Below, piece after piece: positions 15,734 through 23,018 of a stretch of DNA of 31,362 bases. The notes under the pieces were generated by a model that worked only from the letters and a program-made list of their open reading frames with translations, was not told the origin of the DNA and ran no database searches. The translations under genes and the position numbers were made by a program. Positions within the stretch are counted from its first letter, which is position 1, and each line of letters opens with the position of its first letter. The stretch comes from CAYRTD01 sp964426915 (lineage in GTDB: Bacteria > Bacteroidota > Bacteroidia > Bacteroidales > GCA-2748055): the NCBI GenBank assembly GCA_964426915.1, contig CAYRTD010000027.1, positions 1 through 31,362 of the forward strand, given 5' to 3'.

Positions 15734-15895
15734 ATATACGAAAAAACTTTAATTATTCAAAGATTCATTGAACTGGCGGAAGTCTTCTTCCGCCTGGACG
15801 AGTTCCTCGATCAGTTTGAAAACAGTCTGGAAAGAGATGAGGCTATGGAGACCGACAGCAACGGAAAACTCATATGGCCGGGCAGCAGCAGATAA
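15734..15895 (+). pseudogene. Short coding remnant, no start codon
   Basis: An open frame of 53 codons reads RFIELAEVFFRLDEFLDQFE...LIWPGSSR then TAA. It has no ATG near its 5' end and is preceded by an in-frame TGA at 15731. From about 15765 to 15890 the DNA is richer in GC than its surroundings and has protein-like composition. It lies beside the miniature element. It could be the N-terminal scrap of a transposase or another lost gene; the family is not recognised. The rest of 15527-16025 shows only the miniature element and the lpxH terminator. Confidence 0.35.
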
Positions 15896-15990
15896 AGGAG
15901 GGAAATTATCTTTGATGCTATAGTGAATAAAAGCACTATTCGTTCAAAAATGCTGAGGAATGAATGATATTTTATCTATAAATTTCAATA

Positions 15991-16025
15991 AAAAAGAGGC
16001 TGTCTTTTTGGACAGCCTCTTTTTT
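15991..16025 (-). terminator. Intrinsic terminator of lpxH
   Basis: Read on the minus strand, an A-run, GAGGCTGTC, a short loop, GACAGCCTC and a T-run begin directly after the lpxH stop codon (16026-16028). The hairpin is nearly identical to the one at 12441-12475. Confidence 0.85.
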
Positions 16026-16775
16026 TTAATCCCGGTAATAACAGAGTTTCAACTCTCTGCCATCGAATTCAGCATAACTGAAATTAACAAACCAGTCGCC
16101 AAGATAGACGATCTTAGTATTCTTGTTTATCATGATCTCTTTAGGCACATGCCTGTGCCCGTAAATATAAAAGTCAAAATGCTCTTTTTTCTCAACTTCC
16201 TTTGAATGAAGAACCAGATTTTCTTTGTCCTTACCCAGCCATGGCACATAATTGCCTTTTGAGAAACGCGACTTCTTAGACCACCAGTGTGCAAATCCCG
16301 TTGCTGAATTAGGGTGAATACGGGCATACATCCATTGCATGAATTTGCTGGTGAATATTTTTTTCAAGAGCTTATAAGAAGTTTCCCCCGGACCCAGCCC
16401 GTCTCCGTGAGCCATATAAAAACGCTTTCCATTGTAAGTATGGTTAACCGGTTTTCTGATTACCCTGAGCCCTGTTTCTTCCGGCAAATAATCAAATACC
16501 CAGATATCGTGATTTCCGGTGAAAAAATAAACCGGTATTCCTTCATCGCCTATCTCCGCCAGTTTTCCAAGTATTCTGACAAATCCCCTGGGTACAACTT
16601 TTTTATATTCAAACCAGTAATCAAATATATCTCCCATAAGATAAAAAGCAGCAGCATCCTTTCTCTTCTCTTCCAGCCATTTCACCAGGAGCTTTTCCCT
16701 TTTCATGCTCTTTTCCTTTGGAGGGAGCCCGAGATGAGCATCAGAGACAAAATATATTTTTTCGTTTTTTTTCAA
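16026..16775 (-). CDS. lpxH: UDP-2,3-diacylglucosamine diphosphatase (LpxH family)
   Basis: 249 residues, calcineurin-like metallophosphoesterase. Metal-ligand motifs are intact: SDAHLG (D12, H14), GDIFDYW (D49), GNHD (87-90), HGDGLG (H123) and GHRHVP (206-211). LpxH removes UMP from UDP-2,3-diacylglucosamine to give lipid X, the fourth step of lipid A synthesis, at the inner face of the cytoplasmic membrane. The WW/YWFEY-rich surface and the missing signal peptide fit that role. It is transcribed away from the thioredoxin-like pair's end with an 88-bp gap, so it may be in their operon or have its own promoter; no clear TAnnTTTG was found in the gap. A terminator follows at once. Confidence 0.92.
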   Translation of the reverse strand: MKKNEKIYFVSDAHLGLPPKEKSMKREKLLVKWLEEKRKDAAAFYLMGDIFDYWFEYKKVVPRGFVRILGKLAEIGDEGIPVYFFTGNHDIWVFDYLPEETGLRVIRKPVNHTYNGKRFYMAHGDGLGPGETSYKLLKKIFTSKFMQWMYARIHPNSATGFAHWWSKKSRFSKGNYVPWLGKDKENLVLHSKEVEKKEHFDFYIYGHRHVPKEIMINKNTKIVYLGDWFVNFSYAEFDGRELKLCYYRD

Positions 16776-16863
16776 TACTATTTCTTATTTTTCTTATGAA
16801 TATATCAGACAACCCTGTCGATATTTTGTGGATGAAGGAATCTTTTTCAAGATAAGGTGGGTG

Positions 16864-18021
16864 CTAAAGCATATTATCAAGCCATTTTTGCAATTCCCTT
16901 CCGTAAATATCTCTTGCCACCACTTCTCCTTCATCATTAAGTAAAAAGGAGGAAGGAATGCTATTAACGTTAAAGATAATCGCGGCTCTTGATTCAGGGT
17001 AGCTTAATTCACTTACATTTATCCAATCCAGTTCATCATATCTCACCGCGCGGTTCCAGAGATCCCTGCTGTTGTCCAATGCAATAGCATAAATTTCAAA
17101 GCCTTTATCCTTATTGTCATCATAAATTTTCTTCAATTGCTCATTAAGTTCCCGGGATTCTTCCGATATGGCAGACCAGAAATATACAAGAACAGTTTTA
17201 CCCTTCAGGGAAGAAAGACTGATGGTGTCGCCCGCTGTATTGGGAATAGAAATATCCGGAAGGCCGACACCTGTATTTTTGATCTTTTCCGATAAACCCT
17301 TGAGATTATAGAAGCTTTGTTCAGCATTACGGGCATCCTTTACGAAGGATTTAACCAGGGCAACATCAGGATACGCCTTTGAAACCGAATCGGCTACTAT
17401 TTTCATATACTGGATATCCCGGTTCTCCCCCAGAACGTACTGACCCTCGGTAATTTCCTGGTAGATTGCATAAATACTTGCCAGAGAGTTAAGGTGTTCA
17501 ATAATAAACTGTATGGAAAAGTCTCTCTGATCCTTGATAATGGCCTTCCTTTTGGAAATATATTCACTTGCCTGTTCTTCGGTTACATTTGACAATGAAC
17601 CATAAGCATTATCAAGCTTTTCAAGTTTTTCCCGGGTATCTTTAATCTTTGTAACCAATTGACGAAGATATTCCGATTCCCTGGAGCCGGCTACGGTATA
17701 ATTATTGCTAAAATCATCATAGTTGGCCATAATGGTAAGTTCTTCTCCCGGAAAAGGAAGAAGGTTTATGATCTTCCCTGCAGAGTTCCTTAAAATATAG
17801 ATACCCGGGTGTTCCGAATAGAGACTGAAGGAGAAGGTTCTGTCCCGTTTAATCCTGGTAGAATCCAATGTTTCGGTCTTATTGATCTTGAGATAATCGA
17901 GGTACAACATTTTTCTTGCACCATTATCTATTGTTCCGTTTATAATAATATTGTCTTTTTCTTTACACGAAGAAAGAATGAGACTAATAAAAATAATAAA
18001 AGGAAATAAAAGTTTTCTCAT
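16864..18021 (-). CDS. DUF4369/TlpA-like thioredoxin-fold lipoprotein lacking the CxxC motif
   Basis: 385 residues. The lipobox is LILSSC (Cys19). An N-terminal DUF4369-like beta domain (about 25-130) and a helical linker lead to a C-terminal thioredoxin-fold domain (about 250-385). The active-site position reads FWSAISEES (W282, S286-E-E-S289): both catalytic cysteines of the usual WCxxC are serine. The cis-proline loop (VNSIPSSFLL) and the rest of the fold are kept, so the domain probably folds but cannot do thiol-disulfide chemistry. Its start overlaps the stop of the upstream CxxC-containing paralogue by 4 bp (ATGA), indicating translational coupling and perhaps a complex. It is expected to be lipid-anchored facing the periplasm. 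A sequencing error is unlikely, since two codons differ. Confidence 0.85.
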   Translation of the reverse strand: MRKLLFPFIIFISLILSSCKEKDNIIINGTIDNGARKMLYLDYLKINKTETLDSTRIKRDRTFSFSLYSEHPGIYILRNSAGKIINLLPFPGEELTIMANYDDFSNNYTVAGSRESEYLRQLVTKIKDTREKLEKLDNAYGSLSNVTEEQASEYISKRKAIIKDQRDFSIQFIIEHLNSLASIYAIYQEITEGQYVLGENRDIQYMKIVADSVSKAYPDVALVKSFVKDARNAEQSFYNLKGLSEKIKNTGVGLPDISIPNTAGDTISLSSLKGKTVLVYFWSAISEESRELNEQLKKIYDDNKDKGFEIYAIALDNSRDLWNRAVRYDELDWINVSELSYPESRAAIIFNVNSIPSSFLLNDEGEVVARDIYGRELQKWLDNML

Positions 18022-19202
18022 AATTCTGGTTTGGTTAAAATTTCTTTCAGTTTATTAATGATTTCTTCAGACGATATATTTCTTGCAATTATTCTTCCTT
18101 CTCTGTCAATTAGAAAATTGGCAGGTATGGAATTAACCCCGTAAATTCCGGCAACGGAGGAATCCCAGAAATTAAGCTCACTTCCATGTAACCAGTCCAG
18201 TTCATCTTCTTCTATTCCTCTTTTCCAATCTTCATATTTGTTATCCAATGAAACCTGGAATATTTCGAAACCTTCGGAATGGAACTCATGATAAATTTCC
18301 CGCAATTTACGGTTTTCTTTTCTGCATGGAGCACACCATGATGCCCAGAAGTCGAGCAATACTATTTTACCACGCAGGTCCGAAAGTTGTACAGTATTAT
18401 TTTCAGGATTTTTAAGGCTGAAATCCGTGGCAATATCCCCCTTCTGCGGATGATTGATCTCTTCCGGGTATTTCTTCTTTATCATTTTTAGGCGGGAATG
18501 GATCTTTTTTACGGCTTCAGACTGGGGGTATTTTTCCATCAGAACCGAGTCAACCCTATAGAAAATATCATAATCCTCTACAGGGTGAAATACATAGATA
18601 TTACTTCCCGGTTGATTGGTCAGAGCCATAAGGCTAATAAGAGATCCTTCATTCCGTTCAATGAATTCCTTCGAGAAATTCTTTAATTCATTAAAAGCTG
18701 CACGGTATTTTTTATCTGTTTCCAGTTTTATGTCTGTGTAGTTAGGATTGCTGACAGAATCGCTTACGATCTGCGCATATTCAGCCACTTCTTCAAGAAA
18801 TGCCTGGGTAGCCCTGTGAAGTTTCGTGATCTCTTCAGCTTCCTCTGATCCCGAAATTGTATATTTGTTGAAATTGTAATAATTGGCTGTGATCCGGAGG
18901 CTGTCATTCTTTTTTGCAAGAAAACTTATGTAGTTGCCTTCCTCATTCCTGATAGCATAAAAACCGGGCCGGGGCACTGCGATTGATGTTTTGAATTCAT
19001 CTTGTTCATTCAGAATTATACTATCGATAGTAAGAAATCGATCGGACAGTATTTTTTGAATCAGAACCGAATGTCCACTCCCGTTCTCCAGTTTTCCGGA
19101 AATACGGGCGATTTCCATACTCGACGACTCACCGGTCTCATCATTCTTGCATGCAGGAAAAAGAAATCCTGTTATAATTATTCCAATTAATATTCTCTTC
19201 AT
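18018..19202 (-). CDS. DUF4369/TlpA-like thiol-disulfide oxidoreductase lipoprotein
   Basis: 394 residues from MKRILIG at 19202. The frame extends to an ATG at 19232, but the short start puts the lipoprotein signal at the N-terminus with lipobox FLFPAC (Cys18). An N-terminal DUF4369-like domain precedes a thioredoxin-fold domain with WASWCAPC (C290, C293) and cis-Pro loop VNSIPANFLI. Bacteroidota proteins of this type reduce disulfides in the periplasm, often for cytochrome maturation or stress response; no cytochrome genes are nearby, so the substrate is open. It is the first gene of a coupled pair with the Cys-less paralogue (4-bp overlap). A TAAATTTG box lies at 19220-19227. Confidence 0.9.
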   Translation of the reverse strand: MKRILIGIIITGFLFPACKNDETGESSSMEIARISGKLENGSGHSVLIQKILSDRFLTIDSIILNEQDEFKTSIAVPRPGFYAIRNEEGNYISFLAKKNDSLRITANYYNFNKYTISGSEEAEEITKLHRATQAFLEEVAEYAQIVSDSVSNPNYTDIKLETDKKYRAAFNELKNFSKEFIERNEGSLISLMALTNQPGSNIYVFHPVEDYDIFYRVDSVLMEKYPQSEAVKKIHSRLKMIKKKYPEEINHPQKGDIATDFSLKNPENNTVQLSDLRGKIVLLDFWASWCAPCRKENRKLREIYHEFHSEGFEIFQVSLDNKYEDWKRGIEEDELDWLHGSELNFWDSSVAGIYGVNSIPANFLIDREGRIIARNISSEEIINKLKEILTKPEL

Positions 19203-19219
19203 AATTATTTCTCCGGGAA

Positions 19220-19227
19220 CAAATTTA
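19220..19227 (-). promoter_or_regulatory. Candidate -7 box for the thioredoxin-lipoprotein pair
   Basis: The minus strand reads TAAATTTG, a full TAnnTTTG match, 18 bp before the start at 19202. No clear TTG is seen at the -33 distance. If real, the leader would be about 10 nt, and the longer start at 19232 would be excluded. Confidence 0.3.
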
Positions 19228-19378
19228 TTCAAAATATACGTAATATCTGCTTTCCTTTTCTGTATACAGCTATTTAAATCCGGTTTATCACTCTTTTCTA
19301 AGAACTGAATTTGTTTTATAATATTTTGAGATCTGTCTGTATTTCCTTAAATCCGGAAAGTGAAAAGTATGCATTTTT

Positions 19379-19577
19379 TCCGGCAAGCATAACGCAGAAC
19401 CGAGTGATAACGAGCTTCGCAACCGCACGCTATCGCTGAAGCTTTCCGCGAGCGTAGGCGCCTAGCGCCTCCGCAGAGTAGCTTCAGCGCTCGCGGAAAG
19501 CTTTACGCGAATGAGCTCACGAATACCACTTAAAATAAACATTGGATGAGTATATCGGACATTTATGGACCGACACT
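19379..19577 (-). repeat. Dispersed repeat element, copy B (inverted relative to copy A)
   Basis: Bases 19379-19447 match the reverse complement of 6700-6768 at 66 of 69 positions. The end at 19554-19577 carries the inverted form of the same terminal motif, ATCGGACATTTATGGACC. Between them are GC-rich palindromes such as GGCGCCTAGCGCC (19458-19470) and CTTTCCGCGAGCG against CGCTCGCGGAAAG. In matched orientation the order (end motif, then GC-rich block) is the same as in copy A, with about 80 bp less between them. No gene is seen in 19203-19739 otherwise. Confidence 0.65.
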
Positions 19578-19618
19578 AATTATTTAATCAAAAATTAATG
19601 TTATTAATCAATCAACTA

Positions 19619-19649
19619 TTGATTTAGATAAATTATTGTCTGACCTTTG
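19619..19649 (+). promoter_or_regulatory. Candidate promoter of the glycogen operon
   Basis: TTG (19619-19621), a 20-bp spacer, then GACCTTTG (19642-19649), one base off TAnnTTTG. It would give a leader of about 85 nt before the ATG at 19740. Confidence 0.35.
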
Positions 19650-19739
19650 CTTTTTAAATTTTCCTATTTTTTACCTGTTTTATATAGCAGGGAATCAATT
19701 ACATGTAATTCACGATCAAACATTTTCAATTTATATATA

Positions 19740-21680
19740 ATGGGATATTTACAATTTGACAAGAGCAGGTTAATTAATCTTGAATATTCACTCAGTAAAG
19801 AGATTCTGCGTACCAACAGGGCCGGATCCTATGCTTCGACCACTATAGTGGGTTGTAATACAAGAAAGTATCATGGACTACTGGCCTGTCCTAAAACAAA
19901 GGGATCGGATGAACGTTTTCTGTTGCTTTCCTCTCTTGATATAACTATCGTTCAATTTGAACAGGAATTCAATCTTGGTATTCATAAGTTCCAGGGGGAT
20001 ATGTATATCCCACGAGGTCACAAATACATAAGGGATTATCGGGTGGAGGAAGTAGGACAAACGATTTACAGGGTTGGCGGTGTGGTATTGAAAAGTGAAA
20101 GCCTGCTGACAGAAAAAAAAGAACAGATTCTAATTAAATTTACACTTATTGAATCACAGTCTCCTCTTGTTCTGAAGTTTAAGCCCTACCTTGCATTCCG
20201 GAATATTCATGCGCTTACAAAAGCAAATGATACTGTGAATACCAATGTGAAAAAAACTAAAAACGGAGTTGCTGCGAGATTATACGATGGTTTACCTTCA
20301 TTGTTTATGCAGTTTTCGAAAGAGGGTAAGTATAATCATCATCCCGACTGGTATTTTGACATTGAATACCTGGAGGAAATGAAAAGAGGTTATGATTACA
20401 AGGAGGATCTTTTTGTTCCGGGACATTTTGAGTTATCGCTAAAGAACGGAGAGAGTGTTGTCTTTTCTGCCGGAACCAAAGAAATTGCCCCGGCCGGTTT
20501 AAAAAGAAAGTTTTCAGCTGAACAGAAATTTCGTATACCCCGAAACAACTTTAAAAACTGCTTGTTAAATTCTGCTGAGCAACTGATAGTAAAAAAGGAA
20601 AAGTCGGCGGAGATCATAGCCGGGTTACCCTGGTTTGGAACATGGAGCAGGGATACATTTATTGCTCTTCCCGGGCTTATGCTCACAACAGGAAAACAAA
20701 AGCTGGCCACAATGGTTTTAGATACAATGGCCAGGAAAATAAAAGGGGGCCTTTTTCCTGTTACCGTTGGTAAGAACCCGGAATACAATTCTTCAGATGC
20801 ATCCTTGTGGTTCATATGGGCTCTTCAGCAGTATGAGAAATACACGGATGCCGATATCTGGGAAAAATACGGAAAAAAGATTAAAACTATTCTTAATGCT
20901 TACAGGAGGGGAACGGATCACAATATTCATATGCAACAAAACGGTCTCATATGGGCCGGAGGAGAAGATAAGCCTCTGACCTGGATGGATGTGGTAACCG
21001 ATGAGGGTCCGGTAACCCCGAGAACAGGAATGGCTGTTGAGGTTAATGCGCTATGGTACAATGCCGTCAAGGCAGCCCTTATATGGGCGGCCAGAAGTGA
21101 GGACAAGGGCTTCACATCTGCCTGGTCTGATATGCCTGAGATTATTAAGCAGTCTTTTTTGGAGCATTTCTGGAGTGAGGAAAGAGCTTATCTGGCCGAT
21201 GTGGTTAACGGAGAGGATCGCGATTATTCGGTACGTCCTAATATGGTAATTGCTGCTTCGATGGAAAATAATATGCTTAGCCGGGAAATGAAGAATTCCA
21301 TTCTCGATGTTGTGGAAAAGGAATTGCTGACTCCAAGGGGCTTAAGAAGTCTTTCACCAAAAAATCCCGATTATAAAGGAGTATATACAGGCAATCAGGA
21401 AGAAAGGGACCGCGCTTATCATCAGGGTACAGTATGGCCATGGCTTCTTGAACATTTTGTAAATGCCTGGCTCGATGTGCGCAAACAGTCAGGACTAAGT
21501 CTGGTAAAGAGAATCTTTTTCGGGTTTGAGGATGAGATGATCAATCATGGAATCGGTTCTATATCGGAAGTATATGACGGAGATCCTCCCCATCGACCCG
21601 GAGGCGCAATTTCACAGGCATGGAGTGTTGCCGCTTTATTAAGAATTAATGAAATGATTGATAAATATCCCGATAATTAA
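19740..21680 (+). CDS. Glycogen debranching enzyme (GH133 amylo-alpha-1,6-glucosidase)
   Basis: 646 residues from MGYLQFDKSRLINLEYSLSKE at 19740. The open frame reaches back to 19647, but that 31-residue extension (MLFKFSYFLPVLYSRES...) is not family-like and overlaps the candidate promoter. The N-terminal GDE beta domain covers about 1-230 (TNRAGSYASTTIVGCNTRKYHGLL). The C-terminal (alpha/alpha)6-barrel amylo-1,6-glucosidase domain runs from about 280 to the end, with LPWFGTWSRDTFIALPG (D305), TDEGPVTPRTGMAVEVNALWYNA (E434) and RDRAYHQGTVWPW-like sequence near 555. It hydrolyses alpha-1,6 branch points of glycogen in the cytoplasm. It is the first gene of the glycogen run, 40 bp before the GT4 gene. 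Confidence 0.92.
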   Translation: MGYLQFDKSRLINLEYSLSKEILRTNRAGSYASTTIVGCNTRKYHGLLACPKTKGSDERFLLLSSLDITIVQFEQEFNLGIHKFQGDMYIPRGHKYIRDYRVEEVGQTIYRVGGVVLKSESLLTEKKEQILIKFTLIESQSPLVLKFKPYLAFRNIHALTKANDTVNTNVKKTKNGVAARLYDGLPSLFMQFSKEGKYNHHPDWYFDIEYLEEMKRGYDYKEDLFVPGHFELSLKNGESVVFSAGTKEIAPAGLKRKFSAEQKFRIPRNNFKNCLLNSAEQLIVKKEKSAEIIAGLPWFGTWSRDTFIALPGLMLTTGKQKLATMVLDTMARKIKGGLFPVTVGKNPEYNSSDASLWFIWALQQYEKYTDADIWEKYGKKIKTILNAYRRGTDHNIHMQQNGLIWAGGEDKPLTWMDVVTDEGPVTPRTGMAVEVNALWYNAVKAALIWAARSEDKGFTSAWSDMPEIIKQSFLEHFWSEERAYLADVVNGEDRDYSVRPNMVIAASMENNMLSREMKNSILDVVEKELLTPRGLRSLSPKNPDYKGVYTGNQEERDRAYHQGTVWPWLLEHFVNAWLDVRKQSGLSLVKRIFFGFEDEMINHGIGSISEVYDGDPPHRPGGAISQAWSVAALLRINEMIDKYPDN

Positions 21681-21720
21681 AAGTATTTAAAGATTTTTTC
21701 CATAAAATAATGATAAGAAT

Positions 21721-23004
21721 ATGAGGGTTTTAATGTTTGGCTGGGAATTTCCTCCCCATATTTCGGGAGGATTAGGGACTGCCTCTTACGGACTTACCAA
21801 GGGTCTTGCAAAAATATCTGACCTTGATATACGTTTTGTTGTTCCGAAAACATACGGAGATGAGGAGAAGAGCAGAATGGAAATCATTGGTGCCAACCAG
21901 GTTGAGGTGAGCAGGAGGCTTGTAAATTTTGAGGGATTCCTGAAAGAAATCGAATACCTGGAAGTAGATTCCATGTTAATTCCCTACACAGGACCTGAGG
22001 AGTATGAAAAAAAAATCAGGGAAGCCAGGGTGGAAGGTCGCACATATATTAATACAAGCTTCAGGGGGAAGATTAAGTTTACGGGCAAATACGATGAAAA
22101 TCTCTTTCAGGAGATAGCAAATTATGCCATTGTAGCTTCAGTGCTGGGAGAAAGCACGGATTTTGATCTTATCCATGCACATGACTGGCTTACTTATCCT
22201 GCCGGAATAGCCGCAAAAAAAGTAAGTAAGAAGCCCTTGATTATTCACGTTCATGCAACGGACTTTGATCGCAGCGGGGGCAATGTGAATCCCGGTGTTT
22301 TTGAAATCGAAAAGAAAGGAATGGATGCTGCAGATAAGATTATTGCCGTCTCCAATCTTACGCGAAATACAATAATTGAAAAATACGGCATATCTCCCTC
22401 AAAGGTAGTAACTGTTCACAATGCAGTAGAACCTGTTGAAGAAATCGATAAGATTCAATATTCCAAAGCCATTAATGATAAGATAGTAACCTTCCTTGGA
22501 AGGGTAACCCTTCAAAAGGGTCCTGAATATTTCGTTGAAGCAGCTTATAAGGTGTTACAAAAAATGGATAATGTACGCTTTGTTATGGCCGGATCCGGAG
22601 AATTACTCGAGAGGATGGTAGCAAGAGCTGCGTCGCTCAGGATAGCAGACCGCTTTCATTTTACCGGTTTTTTAAAGGGAAATGAGGTAAACAGAATGTT
22701 TTCGCTTAGTGATGTTTATGTTATGCCTTCAGTGTCAGAGCCTTTCGGGATATCTCCTCTGGAGGCAATGCAAGCAGGTGTGCCTACAATAATCTCTAAA
22801 CAATCCGGTGTCTCGGAAATATTGGTACATGCCCTGAAAGTGAATTTCTGGGATGTTGATGATCTGGCAGATTCAATTTATGCCATCCTAAATTACGATG
22901 CAATGGCAGAGATGTTTAAGAAATATGGAAAACAGGAGGTTGAAAACCTGAAATGGGAAAATTCTGCTCTTGAAGTTAATAAAGTGTATCATTCGATAAA
23001 TTAA
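21721..23004 (+). CDS. GT4-type glycosyltransferase of the glycogen island
   Basis: 427 residues, GT-B fold. The N-terminal Rossmann domain has FGWEFPPHISGGLGTASYGL, with the GGLG-like nucleotide-sugar loop of glycogen/starch synthases. The C-terminal donor-binding domain has FLGRVTLQKGPEYFVEA, VMAGSGELLERM, and the E-x7-E pair EPFGISPLE (E340, E348). It may build or prime alpha-1,4-glucan, or make a maltooligosaccharide, from UDP- or ADP-glucose. The position between the debranching enzyme and GH57 genes (40 and 14 bp gaps) supports a glucan role. It is much closer to GT4 than to the GT3-type synthase encoded downstream, so the island has two different candidate elongating enzymes. Confidence 0.88.
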   Translation: MRVLMFGWEFPPHISGGLGTASYGLTKGLAKISDLDIRFVVPKTYGDEEKSRMEIIGANQVEVSRRLVNFEGFLKEIEYLEVDSMLIPYTGPEEYEKKIREARVEGRTYINTSFRGKIKFTGKYDENLFQEIANYAIVASVLGESTDFDLIHAHDWLTYPAGIAAKKVSKKPLIIHVHATDFDRSGGNVNPGVFEIEKKGMDAADKIIAVSNLTRNTIIEKYGISPSKVVTVHNAVEPVEEIDKIQYSKAINDKIVTFLGRVTLQKGPEYFVEAAYKVLQKMDNVRFVMAGSGELLERMVARAASLRIADRFHFTGFLKGNEVNRMFSLSDVYVMPSVSEPFGISPLEAMQAGVPTIISKQSGVSEILVHALKVNFWDVDDLADSIYAILNYDAMAEMFKKYGKQEVENLKWENSALEVNKVYHSIN

Positions 23005-23018
23005 TTTATTTTTTTAAA

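Noticed and set aside
19647..19739. N-terminal extension of the debranching enzyme
   Set aside because: The added residues are unlike the family and overlap the candidate promoter; the ATG at 19740 begins the conserved sequence.
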